Origin: an uncultured Prevotellaceae bacterium
GTDB taxonomy: Bacteria; Bacteroidota; Bacteroidia; Bacteroidales; Bacteroidaceae
DNA length: 64,000 nt
Assembly (NCBI GenBank): GCA_902776475.1
Contig: CACYQD010000003.1
Location: forward strand, 124,001 to 188,000
Reading direction: 5' to 3'
In this document: positions 8,595 through 16,881 of the stretch, one piece after another
How the letters are laid out: each line of letters starts with the position of its first letter
Numbering within the stretch: the stretch's first letter is position 1
Notes under the pieces: generated by a model
What the model was told of the DNA's origin: nothing
What the model saw: only the letters and a program-made list of their open reading frames with translations
Database searches by the model: none
Made by a program: the position numbers and the translations under genes

Positions 8595-9265
8595 TGAGAC
8601 AGCACGCATACATAGCATCCTTCCTGACCCTCCTGGCCACCGTCTTCTGCCTCACTTCGTGCAAGGAGACTGACGACACCGTGGAGGAATATCCGGACTG
8701 GCAGCAGAAGAACGAGGCCTTTTTCAGTGCGAAATACAATGCCGCCAAACAGGCCATCGCCTCTGGCGACACGTCATGGAAGATTTTCAAATCTTATGCC
8801 CGCGACAGTTCCACACCGGGTTCTGCCACCGACTATATCGTCGTCAAGGTGCTCCGCGAAGGCACCGGCAGCGGTGCTCCGCTCTTCACCGACACGGTGA
8901 GGACGCATTACCGCGGACAATTGCTGGCTTCTGCCACCCATGTCGACAGCAGCGACCGTGAGTTGGGCTATGTCTTCGACTCGTCATGGAGCACAAACAG
9001 CTTTGACGAACGGATCTTCGTGCCCGCCAAATTTGCTGTCGCCGACGTCGTCGATGGCTTCTCCACGGCTCTGCAGCACATGCGCATCGGCGACAGATGG
9101 AAGGTGTATATCCCTTATCAGTTGGGCTACGGCACGAATGCCAACGGTTCTATTCCTGCCTACAGTACCCTGATCTTCGACATGGCTCTTGCCGCCTATT
9201 ACCATCCGGGCAAGAAAGTTCCCGACTGGTCGGCCAATGAGATGCAAATCTGGGAAGAACCCTGA
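8594..9265 (+). CDS. FKBP-type peptidyl-prolyl cis-trans isomerase lipoprotein
   Basis: This 223-residue protein has a signal peptide with lipobox (FCLTSC, Cys about residue 23) and is thus probably outer-membrane anchored. The C-terminal half is an FKBP domain: VRTHYRGQLL, YVFDSSW, FSTALQHMRIGDRWKVYIPYQLGYG and IPAYSTLIFDMAL match the FKBP strands and active-site edge. It should help proline isomerization during folding of exported proteins. It is coupled to glyS by a TAATG overlap, a pairing that is probably only co-expression, and is followed by a strong terminator. Confidence 0.92.
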   Translation: MRQHAYIASFLTLLATVFCLTSCKETDDTVEEYPDWQQKNEAFFSAKYNAAKQAIASGDTSWKIFKSYARDSSTPGSATDYIVVKVLREGTGSGAPLFTDTVRTHYRGQLLASATHVDSSDRELGYVFDSSWSTNSFDERIFVPAKFAVADVVDGFSTALQHMRIGDRWKVYIPYQLGYGTNANGSIPAYSTLIFDMALAAYYHPGKKVPDWSANEMQIWEEP

Positions 9266-9299
9266 TACCTGAGTTTATATATAAGAATATGTGCGTAGG

Positions 9300-9335
9300 T
9301 CCCCATCCGCTCATCAGAGCAGGGTGGGGATTTTT
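9300..9335 (+). terminator. Rho-independent terminator of glyS-FKBP
   Basis: The stem TCCCCATCC / GGGTGGGGA has an inner GCTC-ATCA-GAGC hairpin and is followed by TTTTT (9331-9335). Confidence 0.88.
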
Positions 9336-9385
9336 GGTTTGCTGGGCATGAATGTCAGCTGACGGGTGTAAGTCGCTAAAAAGCC

Positions 9386-10585
9386 CTAATCGCGATTCCA
9401 TTTCGCCAACCGGAACTGGTGGCGATAGACGAGGCTGGCAAGACCGAGATAGAAGGCGGCCTGGATCCAGAGGATGCGGATTTCGGGCAGGATCTGGTCA
9501 AAAGAGGCTCCCATGGTGTTGACGCGGATGTAAGCACGTACACCAAAGGTACTGGGGAAAAGCCACGACACACCCTGCCAGGCAGCGGGAATGTTTGACT
9601 GTGGCCATGAAACACCTGTCAGGAAGAGCAGGGGAATGGATACGAAGACCATCAGCAACATGACGTTCTCACGGTAGCGCACGAGACAGGAGACGGTCAT
9701 GCCGAAGAAGATGCAGGCCAGGATGTAGGGTATCATCATCAACAGCAGATCCCATCGATTGGCCAGATGCGGGAAGGAGAACATCCTTGGAACGGCCAAC
9801 GCCAGGTATGCACCGGTTACGGCGGCTATCATGGCATAGCACAAGGCCTTGCCCCACACGATGCGGTAGGCACCGCGGTAATGCGGGTCGTCATTGGGAA
9901 TGAGCATGCCGTTGCGGTTGCGCTCACGGGCCGTACCGGCCGACATGCCGATGCCGAGGGCAAGCGTTTGCTGCAGGATGAGCATCAGCACGGCGGGCAA
10001 CACACAGGATCCGTAACCACCGGTGGGATTGAACATGGTCACGTCGTCGACGGCTAAGGGCTGTACGGTGATCTCATCCTCCCGTTTGGAGTAGTTGCCT
10101 GCTTTCTTGATGTTCAGGCCCGCACCGAGGCGCATGGCCTCGACCATGGCGGTCTGATAGACGGCTTTGTAGGCAAGCATCAGCGACATATCGCAATAAA
10201 CGCTGACGGTGCTCTGCTCACCGCGGTTGATGCGGGAGGAGAAATCGTTCGGGATGAGGTAGATGCCCTTCACGAGTTGGCGGCTGACGAGGGAACGGGC
10301 TTCGTCAAGATCCTCGGCGTAAAAGAGCACGCGGACATCGGGCGACGCGTCACAGTCGCGGACGAACTGCCGCGAGAGTTTGGTGTGCGATTGATCGACA
10401 ACGACCACCGGCACCTCATGCACCGCCTCATTGTTATAGATCCATGAATAAAGCAACGGATAACCCAGCGGCACGATGACAAGGAATATCGCCACGCCCT
10501 CGTCGCGGAGGATCTGCCGCATCTCCTGCCACCAGATGTAGAGTACGTCGGATAGGCTTTCTTTGAATTTATGGAATATAGACAT
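9386..10585 (-). CDS. ABC-2 type transporter permease (second of pair)
   Basis: This 399-residue inner-membrane protein has one N-terminal helix (VAIFLVIVPLGYPLLYSWIY), a large extracytoplasmic domain (about residues 50-210) and a C-terminal block of five or six helices from about residue 215 with the ABC-2 signature region. This is the YhgE/YbhR-like half-transporter layout. It overlaps the upstream permease gene by 17 bp, so the two probably form a heterodimer. HlyD and TolC genes upstream suggest export across both membranes. No nucleotide-binding subunit lies in the cluster, so the energy source is unclear. Substrate unknown. Confidence 0.88.
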   Translation of the reverse strand: MSIFHKFKESLSDVLYIWWQEMRQILRDEGVAIFLVIVPLGYPLLYSWIYNNEAVHEVPVVVVDQSHTKLSRQFVRDCDASPDVRVLFYAEDLDEARSLVSRQLVKGIYLIPNDFSSRINRGEQSTVSVYCDMSLMLAYKAVYQTAMVEAMRLGAGLNIKKAGNYSKREDEITVQPLAVDDVTMFNPTGGYGSCVLPAVLMLILQQTLALGIGMSAGTARERNRNGMLIPNDDPHYRGAYRIVWGKALCYAMIAAVTGAYLALAVPRMFSFPHLANRWDLLLMMIPYILACIFFGMTVSCLVRYRENVMLLMVFVSIPLLFLTGVSWPQSNIPAAWQGVSWLFPSTFGVRAYIRVNTMGASFDQILPEIRILWIQAAFYLGLASLVYRHQFRLAKWNRD

Positions 10586-11738
10586 AGTTGAGCATTGCGT
10601 TTTTTACTTTTCGGAGTACGAACCAAGGCAGCAGGGTAAAGCCCACAAGCGCCACGAGGTGGAACCAGGCGTCGATGACGGGAAAACCGTTGAGCACAGT
10701 CACTTGGTAGAGCATGAAGTAGTGGCGCAAGGGGAAAAGCCAAGACAATGCCTGCAACGGTGGGTCCATACCCATAACCGGGAAGGCCGAACCGCACATC
10801 GAGATGCTGAGAACCGACCACAGCGAGCAGATACTCATGGACATGCGCATGGAGGGCATCAATCCGAAGGCGAAAATGCCGAAGCCGAGTGAGGCGATGA
10901 CTTCCAGGAAACTGAGCCGCATGATGCTCCAGACTCCACCGAGCCGTGGGAAGTCGAGTTCGACATAAATATAATAGTGGAAGAAGAAAATCACGAGTAG
11001 GAACACGAGCGTGTGGATGATAAACTTGCCGAGGATGGCCACGAAGATGTTGCCGTTGGCACTGGCAATCCACTCCTTGCCCGTATCAAACTTCAGTTCC
11101 ATGCCGAGGGAGTAGGCCGAGAGCAGCGACATGAAGAGCATCATGATGCCTGGCACGAAGACAGTGGTCAGGCTGTAATTGTAACTGCCCTCTGGGTTGG
11201 CGATCTGGTGGGCATCGATGGTCACAGGCTGCAGGGCGGCCTTGATCTGCCCAGGCGTGGCTCCTTTGGCCCTCAGGGTCGCCTGCCCCACGGCGGCCGA
11301 ACCGAGTGTGCCGAGTGTCTTCAAATCCTTCATGGCCATCGAACCTGCTGTCATACATGTCATCGTGTAGTAGTATGAGATCTTCGGCTGACGGCCTGCG
11401 AGGAGTTTCGCCATCGTACCCTTCGGGATGTAGAGATAGGCATAGATCTTGTTCTCCTGCATGGCATTGCGGGCCTCGGTGATGTTGGCGAAGTGATAAG
11501 CCACGCGCGAACTCTGCATGGCATCGAGGTTGCGCACGAGTCCGCGTGACATCGAACTGTCATCCAGGTCCACCACCCCGATGGGAAGGTCCTTCGGCAC
11601 TCCTTCGTCGAGCAACGTGGTGAAGAAGAACATCGTCATCACAGGAAATACCACCATGCAGAACGCATAGATGGGGTTTCCCTTCAGGATGCGGAGTTCA
11701 CGCAGTGCGATATTGAGGATTCGAGAAATATTTTTCAT
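10569..11738 (-). CDS. ABC-2 type transporter permease (first of pair)
   Basis: This 389-residue homologue of the downstream permease has an N-terminal helix (PIYAFCMVVFPVMTMFFFTTLL), an extracytoplasmic domain that includes GVVDLDDSSMSRGLVRNLD, and C-terminal helices (FIIHTLVFLLVIFFFHYYIYV onward). The ATG at 11738 is the likely start. A TTG-initiated extension would begin inside the heptamer repeat and is rejected. A 195-bp gap filled by heptamer repeats separates it from hlyD although both run in the same direction, which is unusual inside an operon. Confidence 0.88.
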   Translation of the reverse strand: MKNISRILNIALRELRILKGNPIYAFCMVVFPVMTMFFFTTLLDEGVPKDLPIGVVDLDDSSMSRGLVRNLDAMQSSRVAYHFANITEARNAMQENKIYAYLYIPKGTMAKLLAGRQPKISYYYTMTCMTAGSMAMKDLKTLGTLGSAAVGQATLRAKGATPGQIKAALQPVTIDAHQIANPEGSYNYSLTTVFVPGIMMLFMSLLSAYSLGMELKFDTGKEWIASANGNIFVAILGKFIIHTLVFLLVIFFFHYYIYVELDFPRLGGVWSIMRLSFLEVIASLGFGIFAFGLMPSMRMSMSICSLWSVLSISMCGSAFPVMGMDPPLQALSWLFPLRHYFMLYQVTVLNGFPVIDAWFHLVALVGFTLLPWFVLRKVKNAMLNYVYIP

Positions 11739-11740
11739 CA

Positions 11741-11932
11741 ACTTCTCAATTTTCAATTTTCAATCTTTAATCTTCAATTGTCAATCTTCAATCTCCAATT
11801 TTCAATCTTCAATCTTCAATTTTCAATCTTCAATTTTCAATCTTCAATCTTCAATCTTCAATTTTCAATCTTCAATTTTCAATCTTCAATCTTCAATCTT
11901 CAATTTTCAATTTTCAATCTTCAATTTCCAAT
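11741..11932 (-). repeat. Tandem heptamer tract TTGAARA between hlyD and permease
   Basis: About 27 tandem 7-bp units of TTGAAAA or TTGAAGA (minus-strand sense) with a few single-base variants fill the whole gap. The tract begins two bases after the hlyD stop codon (11934-11936) and ends just before the permease start. The 7-bp period shifts reading frame, so open frames across it are spurious. The same unit recurs at 23940-24175 and 34709-34800. Confidence 0.95.
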
Positions 11933-11933
11933 C

Positions 11934-12926
11934 CTATTTTTTCAGTATCACCGACATGCCTGGGCGAACGCCATCAAGCTTCTTTAAGGGGCGTGCCCTC
12001 ACCTCGAAAGTCTTCTGGTCATACTCTCCATTGGCTTTCGTGGCCTTCCACACGGCAAAGGAGCCCTTGTCCTTCATGTAGTATACCTTCATCTTCACTT
12101 CCTTGTCAAGCGCCGGGATGGACACCGTTATTTCCGAACCCACGGCCATTCCGTTCAACTGGTCCTCGCGGATGTTGAAGGTGGCCCATTGGTCGTCCAT
12201 CATTGAGATGGTCATGATGGGTGTGCCGGTTCCCACCAGTTCACCCACCTTGGGATAGACCTCACTGACTTCTCCGTCCATCTGGGCAGTCTGAGTGGTC
12301 TCGTTGATATAGCTGTTCACTTCCATGACGGCTCCGCTGGCCTGACTGACTTGTGCCGAACTTGCCTTCCGTTCTTCCTGGCGTGCCCCGTTGCGGGCCA
12401 TATCATACTGGCTTTGGGCCGCCTTCACCTGAGCTTCAGTGGCTTTCACGGCAGCCTGAGCCTCGTCACGCTTCTGAGCGGTCACCACGCCCTCGTTGAA
12501 GAGGTTGTTGACGCGCTCGTAGGTTTTGCGGGCGATTTCGTTGGCTGCCTTGGCCTGCTGGAGGAGTTCGAAGGCACCGCGTATCGTTTCCTCGCGTGCC
12601 CCATTGTCGGCCATCTCATGCATGGCTGATGCAGCGTTGCGCGCGCTCTCGGCCTGCACCTTCTTGGCCCGCACTTCCGGCGCGTCGATGATGGCGAGAA
12701 TATCTCCTTTGTGCACGATATCTCCCTCCTTCGCACGGAGCTCGACGATACGGCCTGGCACCTTGCTCGATACACGGTATTCATCTACTTCCATCTGTCC
12801 CTGGATGATATCCGGGTCACGGTCCAGGGCGAGGAAACCGATAAGGGCCACGATGATGACTACAATTGAAAAGCCTGCAATGGCGAGCAGGATGTTGTTG
12901 TGTTGTTTTTTTGCCTGGTCTGACAT
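11934..12926 (-). CDS. HlyD-family membrane fusion protein
   Basis: This 330-residue periplasmic adaptor has an N-terminal membrane anchor (about residues 13-34, LLAIAGFSIVVIIVALIGFLAL). A biotinyl-lipoyl-like half follows (VSSKVPGRIVELRAKEGDIVHKGDILAIIDAPE), then a long alanine-rich coiled-coil hairpin (about residues 80-205) with KAANEIARKTYERVNNLFNEGVVT, the second lipoyl half (TAQMDGEVSEVYPKVGELVGTG) and a beta-barrel domain. Such adaptors bridge an inner-membrane pump and TolC. The gene follows tolC by 10 bp and precedes the two permeases. It is closest in layout to the YbhG/EmrA type. Confidence 0.93.
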   Translation of the reverse strand: MSDQAKKQHNNILLAIAGFSIVVIIVALIGFLALDRDPDIIQGQMEVDEYRVSSKVPGRIVELRAKEGDIVHKGDILAIIDAPEVRAKKVQAESARNAASAMHEMADNGAREETIRGAFELLQQAKAANEIARKTYERVNNLFNEGVVTAQKRDEAQAAVKATEAQVKAAQSQYDMARNGARQEERKASSAQVSQASGAVMEVNSYINETTQTAQMDGEVSEVYPKVGELVGTGTPIMTISMMDDQWATFNIREDQLNGMAVGSEITVSIPALDKEVKMKVYYMKDKGSFAVWKATKANGEYDQKTFEVRARPLKKLDGVRPGMSVILKK

Positions 12927-12936
12927 GTTTTCTGGA

Positions 12937-14457
12937 TTATAATTGTCCCAAGGCTTTGCGCAAGCCTATCAGGGAGAGTTGAACTTCTATTTCTGCATCG
13001 ATTTTCTGAGTGTGGGCGGACTCCCAGGCGGTCTGGGCGGCCATCACGTCGGAGAGGCTCATCACACCCTCACGAAAGCCAAGAGAGGCACAGCGGAGGT
13101 TCTCCTCAGCGCTGCTCACATGTTTTGTCGACAGTTCCAAACGGCGATAGGCCTCGCGCACCTTGAAACGCTCCTGTTCCACTTGGAGGTTGATCTTCTC
13201 CTCCAAGTCGCTGCGCTCGAGCTTGGCTATCGTCGTGGCGGCACGTGTGGCGGCGAGCTTGTAACGCCCGTCGTTCCAATCCCACAAGGGCATGCGGACC
13301 ATCACGCCCACATTCCATACCCCGGAGAATTTCCGCTCGAAACCATTGAAGGTGTTGGGGTTGGATATCAGATAGCCGCCTGTCAGGGCCACCTGGGGAC
13401 GGAAATGGGTGGCGGTGACGACGCGCTGGGCCTGCTCAGAGATGTCGATGGTGGTCTGCAGCAGGCGCAGTTCCGGACGGTCTATGGTCGATGTGCCTTC
13501 GGTGGGCATCTGGCCTGTGGCGGAAGCGAGTTCCTTTCCCTCGTCTGAAAGGGTGAACTCGGTGTCCATGGGAAGGCCGCAGAGCTGGCAGAGGAGCATC
13601 TTGACCAAGGCCAGGTTGTCATCGACCCGCATTTTGGCCATCTCTGCCTCGTTGACGCGGACGTCCACGTTCAAACCGTCAGCACGGACGGCGACACCCT
13701 CGTTGATCATCTTATACACATCATCATGAAGCTTTGTTACCAGGTCGAGGAAGCTCTCGGCCAATTTCTGTTTCTGGCGGAGAGACACCACCAGCCAATA
13801 GGTGGCGTCAATCTCGTATAGGACCTTCTGCTGCAGCATGTCATAGTTGTCGTCGGCCATGTTGGCTTTCAGTTCGGCCACACGGTTCAGGGCTTTGATG
13901 CTGCCGCCCATGTACAGGGGCTGGGTCAGCATCACCGCACCTGCGAACATGTTGCGGTTGTTGGTGCGGAAAGCTTGGCGGATGGTGGATCCCAGGTCAT
14001 CGCCCATGGTGGCAAGCGATGATGAGAGCACGCCCATCTGCTGCCCCAGTCGCTGGGCCATCTGAGGGGTGATGGTGCCGTCCTGAACCATCGTGCTGAT
14101 GATGTCGGTCACACTTGCTCCCATTCCCGTCACGGCATTGGTGCCCAGATGATTCAGCGCATCTTTCTGCGAGTTGTTCAGTATCGACACCTCCTTGCTC
14201 ATCAGCTCATAACCTGCCATGGCGTCCACATGGGGCAGATATTTTGTCTTGGCTGACTTCACATTGTAGGAGGCCATCTCCTTTTGGCTGCGGGCCACGC
14301 TGAGTTGCTTGTTGTTGGTGATGGCCAGCCGGCGGCAAGAGTCGAGTGTGAGCACCCGCTGGGCACTGATGGTCAGCGGCAAGAGGACAAGAAGGCTACA
14401 CGCAAGGAGCCTCGTCCTCTTTTGGAAAAAGATTGAAACAATTGATTCCTTTCTCAT
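12937..14457 (-). CDS. TolC-family outer-membrane efflux protein
   Basis: This 506-residue protein has a signal peptide (LLACSLLVLLPLTISAQ) and two repeats of helix-rich outer-membrane-efflux-protein domain. Typical marks are LTLDSCRRLAITNNKQLSVARSQKEMASYNVKSAKTKYLPHV trimmed to its start at LTLDSCRRLAITNN, and the C-terminal FREGVMSLSDVMAAQTAWESA. It should trimerize into the outer-membrane and periplasmic duct of the export system made with HlyD and the permeases. A glutamine-rich insertion around residues 105-165 (DGTITPQMAQRLGQQMGVLS) is longer than in typical TolC. It starts 18 bp after the patatin gene. Confidence 0.93.
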   Translation of the reverse strand: MRKESIVSIFFQKRTRLLACSLLVLLPLTISAQRVLTLDSCRRLAITNNKQLSVARSQKEMASYNVKSAKTKYLPHVDAMAGYELMSKEVSILNNSQKDALNHLGTNAVTGMGASVTDIISTMVQDGTITPQMAQRLGQQMGVLSSSLATMGDDLGSTIRQAFRTNNRNMFAGAVMLTQPLYMGGSIKALNRVAELKANMADDNYDMLQQKVLYEIDATYWLVVSLRQKQKLAESFLDLVTKLHDDVYKMINEGVAVRADGLNVDVRVNEAEMAKMRVDDNLALVKMLLCQLCGLPMDTEFTLSDEGKELASATGQMPTEGTSTIDRPELRLLQTTIDISEQAQRVVTATHFRPQVALTGGYLISNPNTFNGFERKFSGVWNVGVMVRMPLWDWNDGRYKLAATRAATTIAKLERSDLEEKINLQVEQERFKVREAYRRLELSTKHVSSAEENLRCASLGFREGVMSLSDVMAAQTAWESAHTQKIDAEIEVQLSLIGLRKALGQL

Positions 14458-14475
14458 TTATGATGTCGTTTTATT

Positions 14476-16761
14476 TTAGAATTCAAATCCAAGATTCACG
14501 AAAATATGCGCTTTTCTTGTGCGGTTGCTGTAACCAATCGAGGCACCGATAGGCCCGAACATCGTGTTGAGGTAGTAGGAGGCCTGGCAACCTAACAGTG
14601 TCTTGTGGTCGAACAGTTCTCCCAGGCGGTTTGAATGTTGGGCACCGGTCAACTTGAGCAGCATATAGTGGTTGGTTCCCATCCGCAATTGTGCCTGCAG
14701 TTGGGTGGCGATGAAATGATGGTCCACATATTCTATATTGCCGACTCCTGCGAAGGGCATCTGCTGCTCCACATAGTGTCCGAACCAGTCACCACCAATC
14801 GTGTTTCCGAAAACGGGCGGTGTGACGGAACCGAAAAGCAATCGGCCGTAGAACATCGGCTGGAGGGTGAGGCGGTCGGCGAAGGTGAAGGACTTGCGCC
14901 AGTTGGCGTTGACATCGCTCATGCCTGTCTGACCGTCGAGTTTGGCGAAATTGTCGGTCATATAGGAGTATTCCGCCTTGAAACGTGCGCCGCGTGTGGG
15001 GAAGTACCAGTTGTCCTCGCTGTTGTAGTCCAGTTTGGCGCGATAGCTGTAGAAGTGCTCGTTGTCAAGCTCTACCTTCATGGATTGCGATGACTCCAAC
15101 TTGTTGCGGTAGTGCATGTAATCCCATCTCACTCCCATTTGGAGGTTGAAGTGCCTGAGGTTGAGGTTGATGGGGGTCACCTCGGCCTGGAATTGGTTAT
15201 AGAGGATGTTGTAGTCCAGGTCGCCCTTGACATAGATGTCCACGTCGTTACGCCGGAAGGTGTAGCTGATCATGGGACAGGTGAAGAATCTGGGATGGAC
15301 GGTAAGTTCGCCTTTTGCCACCATGCGCTTGCCCAACCTGAGCATGGCGTCGAAGTTCATCGGCACAGATGCCTTGATGGGAAAGTCGGCACCCAGTTGC
15401 ACGGCTGCATGTTCCTCGGAGTCATAGCGTAATCCCACATGGGCCTGGCTGGTCTTGCGGTTACCTGCAGTGAGTATGACCCGCACACCGTCTCCGTCGG
15501 GCTCCAGCCGGCACTCGGCGGTCTGGTAGAATAAGTCCATACGTATGGTGGTGGTGAGCTGTTGCTGGATGTTGGCGTCTATGCTGTCGTACCTGAGCGG
15601 GGAGGACAGATCAATCATGTGGCGAGGCAGGTCCGTGGCCTTTTTGGGCTTTTTCTTGCCTATGCGGAACTTCTGGCGCAGGAAGCGCTCGTCCTGCGGC
15701 GTCATGTTCTCGAAGATGTATTCCGTGACGGGTTTCTTTTCCGTCATCACCTTCGGGTTTTGGGGATAATGGAGGGGAGGTATGAAGGAGTCATCGATGC
15801 CGATGCGCTGCTTGAGCGCCTTCAGCTCGTCCCAGTGTTTCATGGCTTCCTCTTCGCCCCGGCGGATGAGCGTGTCGATGGCGGTGAGTGAGAAACTGGC
15901 GGCGTTGTATCCTTTCGTGTCCACCTGCACATGCACATCGGTGATGGCCAGGTTCTCGTCATACTTGTTCTTGCAGTTCACGTCGATGATTTGGCTGAGG
16001 ATGCTCATCGTGCGCCCCATGTCATCGGCTATCTTCGGGTCTCCCTGCACCGTGACGCCGATGATGATGTCGGCACCCATCTCACGGGCGATGTCGGCGG
16101 GATAGTTGTTGCGCAGACCACCGTCCACCAGCACCTTGTCTCCGATTCTCACGGGCGAGAAGGCTGCAGGAATGGCCATTGAGGCACGCATGGCCTGCGG
16201 CAACCGTCCGCTGTGGAAATCCACCTCTGAGTTATCGATGACGTTCGTGGCCACGCAGGCGAATGGGATGGGCAGGTCTTTGGAGAAGTCGAGAGAGTCG
16301 GTAAAGCCCACGCACAGTTGCTGGAACAACTCTGCCAGGTTCTTGCCCTGGATGATGCCTCCGTCGTTGTAGTTGCGCTTGCCGAGGGTGATGCCTCGGG
16401 TGAAGACGTATGTGTTTTGCTTCTTGCGGTCGGAGAGACTTTGCTTTGACATGTCCTCCTTGTCGGTGATGACATAGCTCCAGTCCTGCACCCGCACCAT
16501 CGAGTCGAGCGAATTGGCATTGTAGCCGATGGAATAGAGACCGCCGATGATGCTGCCCATTGACGTACCGGTGACGATGTCGATGGGGATGCCGGCACGC
16601 TCCAGCACTTTCAGTGCCCCGATGTGTGCCATGCCCTTCGCACCGCCGCCACTCAAGACGACGGCGACCTTTTTCCTATGGAGAGCCGTACTGTCTTTCT
16701 GCTGGGCTCTCACTATGCCGCACATCAGAATAACTGATAATAAGATGACTGTTTTTTTCAT
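14476..16761 (-). CDS. Patatin-like phospholipase fused to a BamA-type outer-membrane barrel
   Basis: This 761-residue protein has a signal peptide (VILLSVILMCGIVRAQ) and an N-terminal patatin domain (about 30-240) with the oxyanion loop GGGAKGMAHIGAL, nucleophile elbow GTSMGS (Ser67) and dyad Asp213 in LVDGGLRNNYPAD. A POTRA-like linker (about 310-420) and a C-terminal 16-strand-type barrel ending in HIFVNLGFEF follow. This is the type Vd autotransporter layout (PlpD/FplA-like), in which the barrel carries the lipase to the surface. All catalytic residues are present. Only 18 bp separate it from tolC, so it probably heads the efflux operon. The promoter candidate is at 16821-16828. Confidence 0.92.
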   Translation of the reverse strand: MKKTVILLSVILMCGIVRAQQKDSTALHRKKVAVVLSGGGAKGMAHIGALKVLERAGIPIDIVTGTSMGSIIGGLYSIGYNANSLDSMVRVQDWSYVITDKEDMSKQSLSDRKKQNTYVFTRGITLGKRNYNDGGIIQGKNLAELFQQLCVGFTDSLDFSKDLPIPFACVATNVIDNSEVDFHSGRLPQAMRASMAIPAAFSPVRIGDKVLVDGGLRNNYPADIAREMGADIIIGVTVQGDPKIADDMGRTMSILSQIIDVNCKNKYDENLAITDVHVQVDTKGYNAASFSLTAIDTLIRRGEEEAMKHWDELKALKQRIGIDDSFIPPLHYPQNPKVMTEKKPVTEYIFENMTPQDERFLRQKFRIGKKKPKKATDLPRHMIDLSSPLRYDSIDANIQQQLTTTIRMDLFYQTAECRLEPDGDGVRVILTAGNRKTSQAHVGLRYDSEEHAAVQLGADFPIKASVPMNFDAMLRLGKRMVAKGELTVHPRFFTCPMISYTFRRNDVDIYVKGDLDYNILYNQFQAEVTPINLNLRHFNLQMGVRWDYMHYRNKLESSQSMKVELDNEHFYSYRAKLDYNSEDNWYFPTRGARFKAEYSYMTDNFAKLDGQTGMSDVNANWRKSFTFADRLTLQPMFYGRLLFGSVTPPVFGNTIGGDWFGHYVEQQMPFAGVGNIEYVDHHFIATQLQAQLRMGTNHYMLLKLTGAQHSNRLGELFDHKTLLGCQASYYLNTMFGPIGASIGYSNRTRKAHIFVNLGFEF

Positions 16762-16820
16762 TTCCTGGCGATAGCGTTCGTTTAACCACTCATTTGACTT
16801 GATGATGTCGTTCTGTTCGG

Positions 16821-16828
16821 CAAAGATA
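16821..16828 (-). promoter_or_regulatory. Probable -7 element for the patatin-efflux operon
   Basis: TATCTTTG on the minus strand lies 60 bp upstream of the ATG at 16761. The 120-bp gap after recQ would allow independent transcription. No ideal TTTG partner was found. Confidence 0.45.
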
Positions 16829-16881
16829 CGATTTTTTATTGAAATAGTTTCAGTTTTGCTGGAAAAGAGGTGTTGGGGGTG

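Noticed and set aside
11739-11756. A TTG start adding six codons to the first permease
   Set aside because: The added codons come from the heptamer repeat; the ATG at 11738 gives the normal N-terminus.
11671-12081. Open frames with SIFNFQSSIFNL-type repeats
   Set aside because: They are translations of the noncoding 7-bp repeat; three heptamers repeat the same seven residues in any frame. The same applies at 23697-24293 and 34671-34937.
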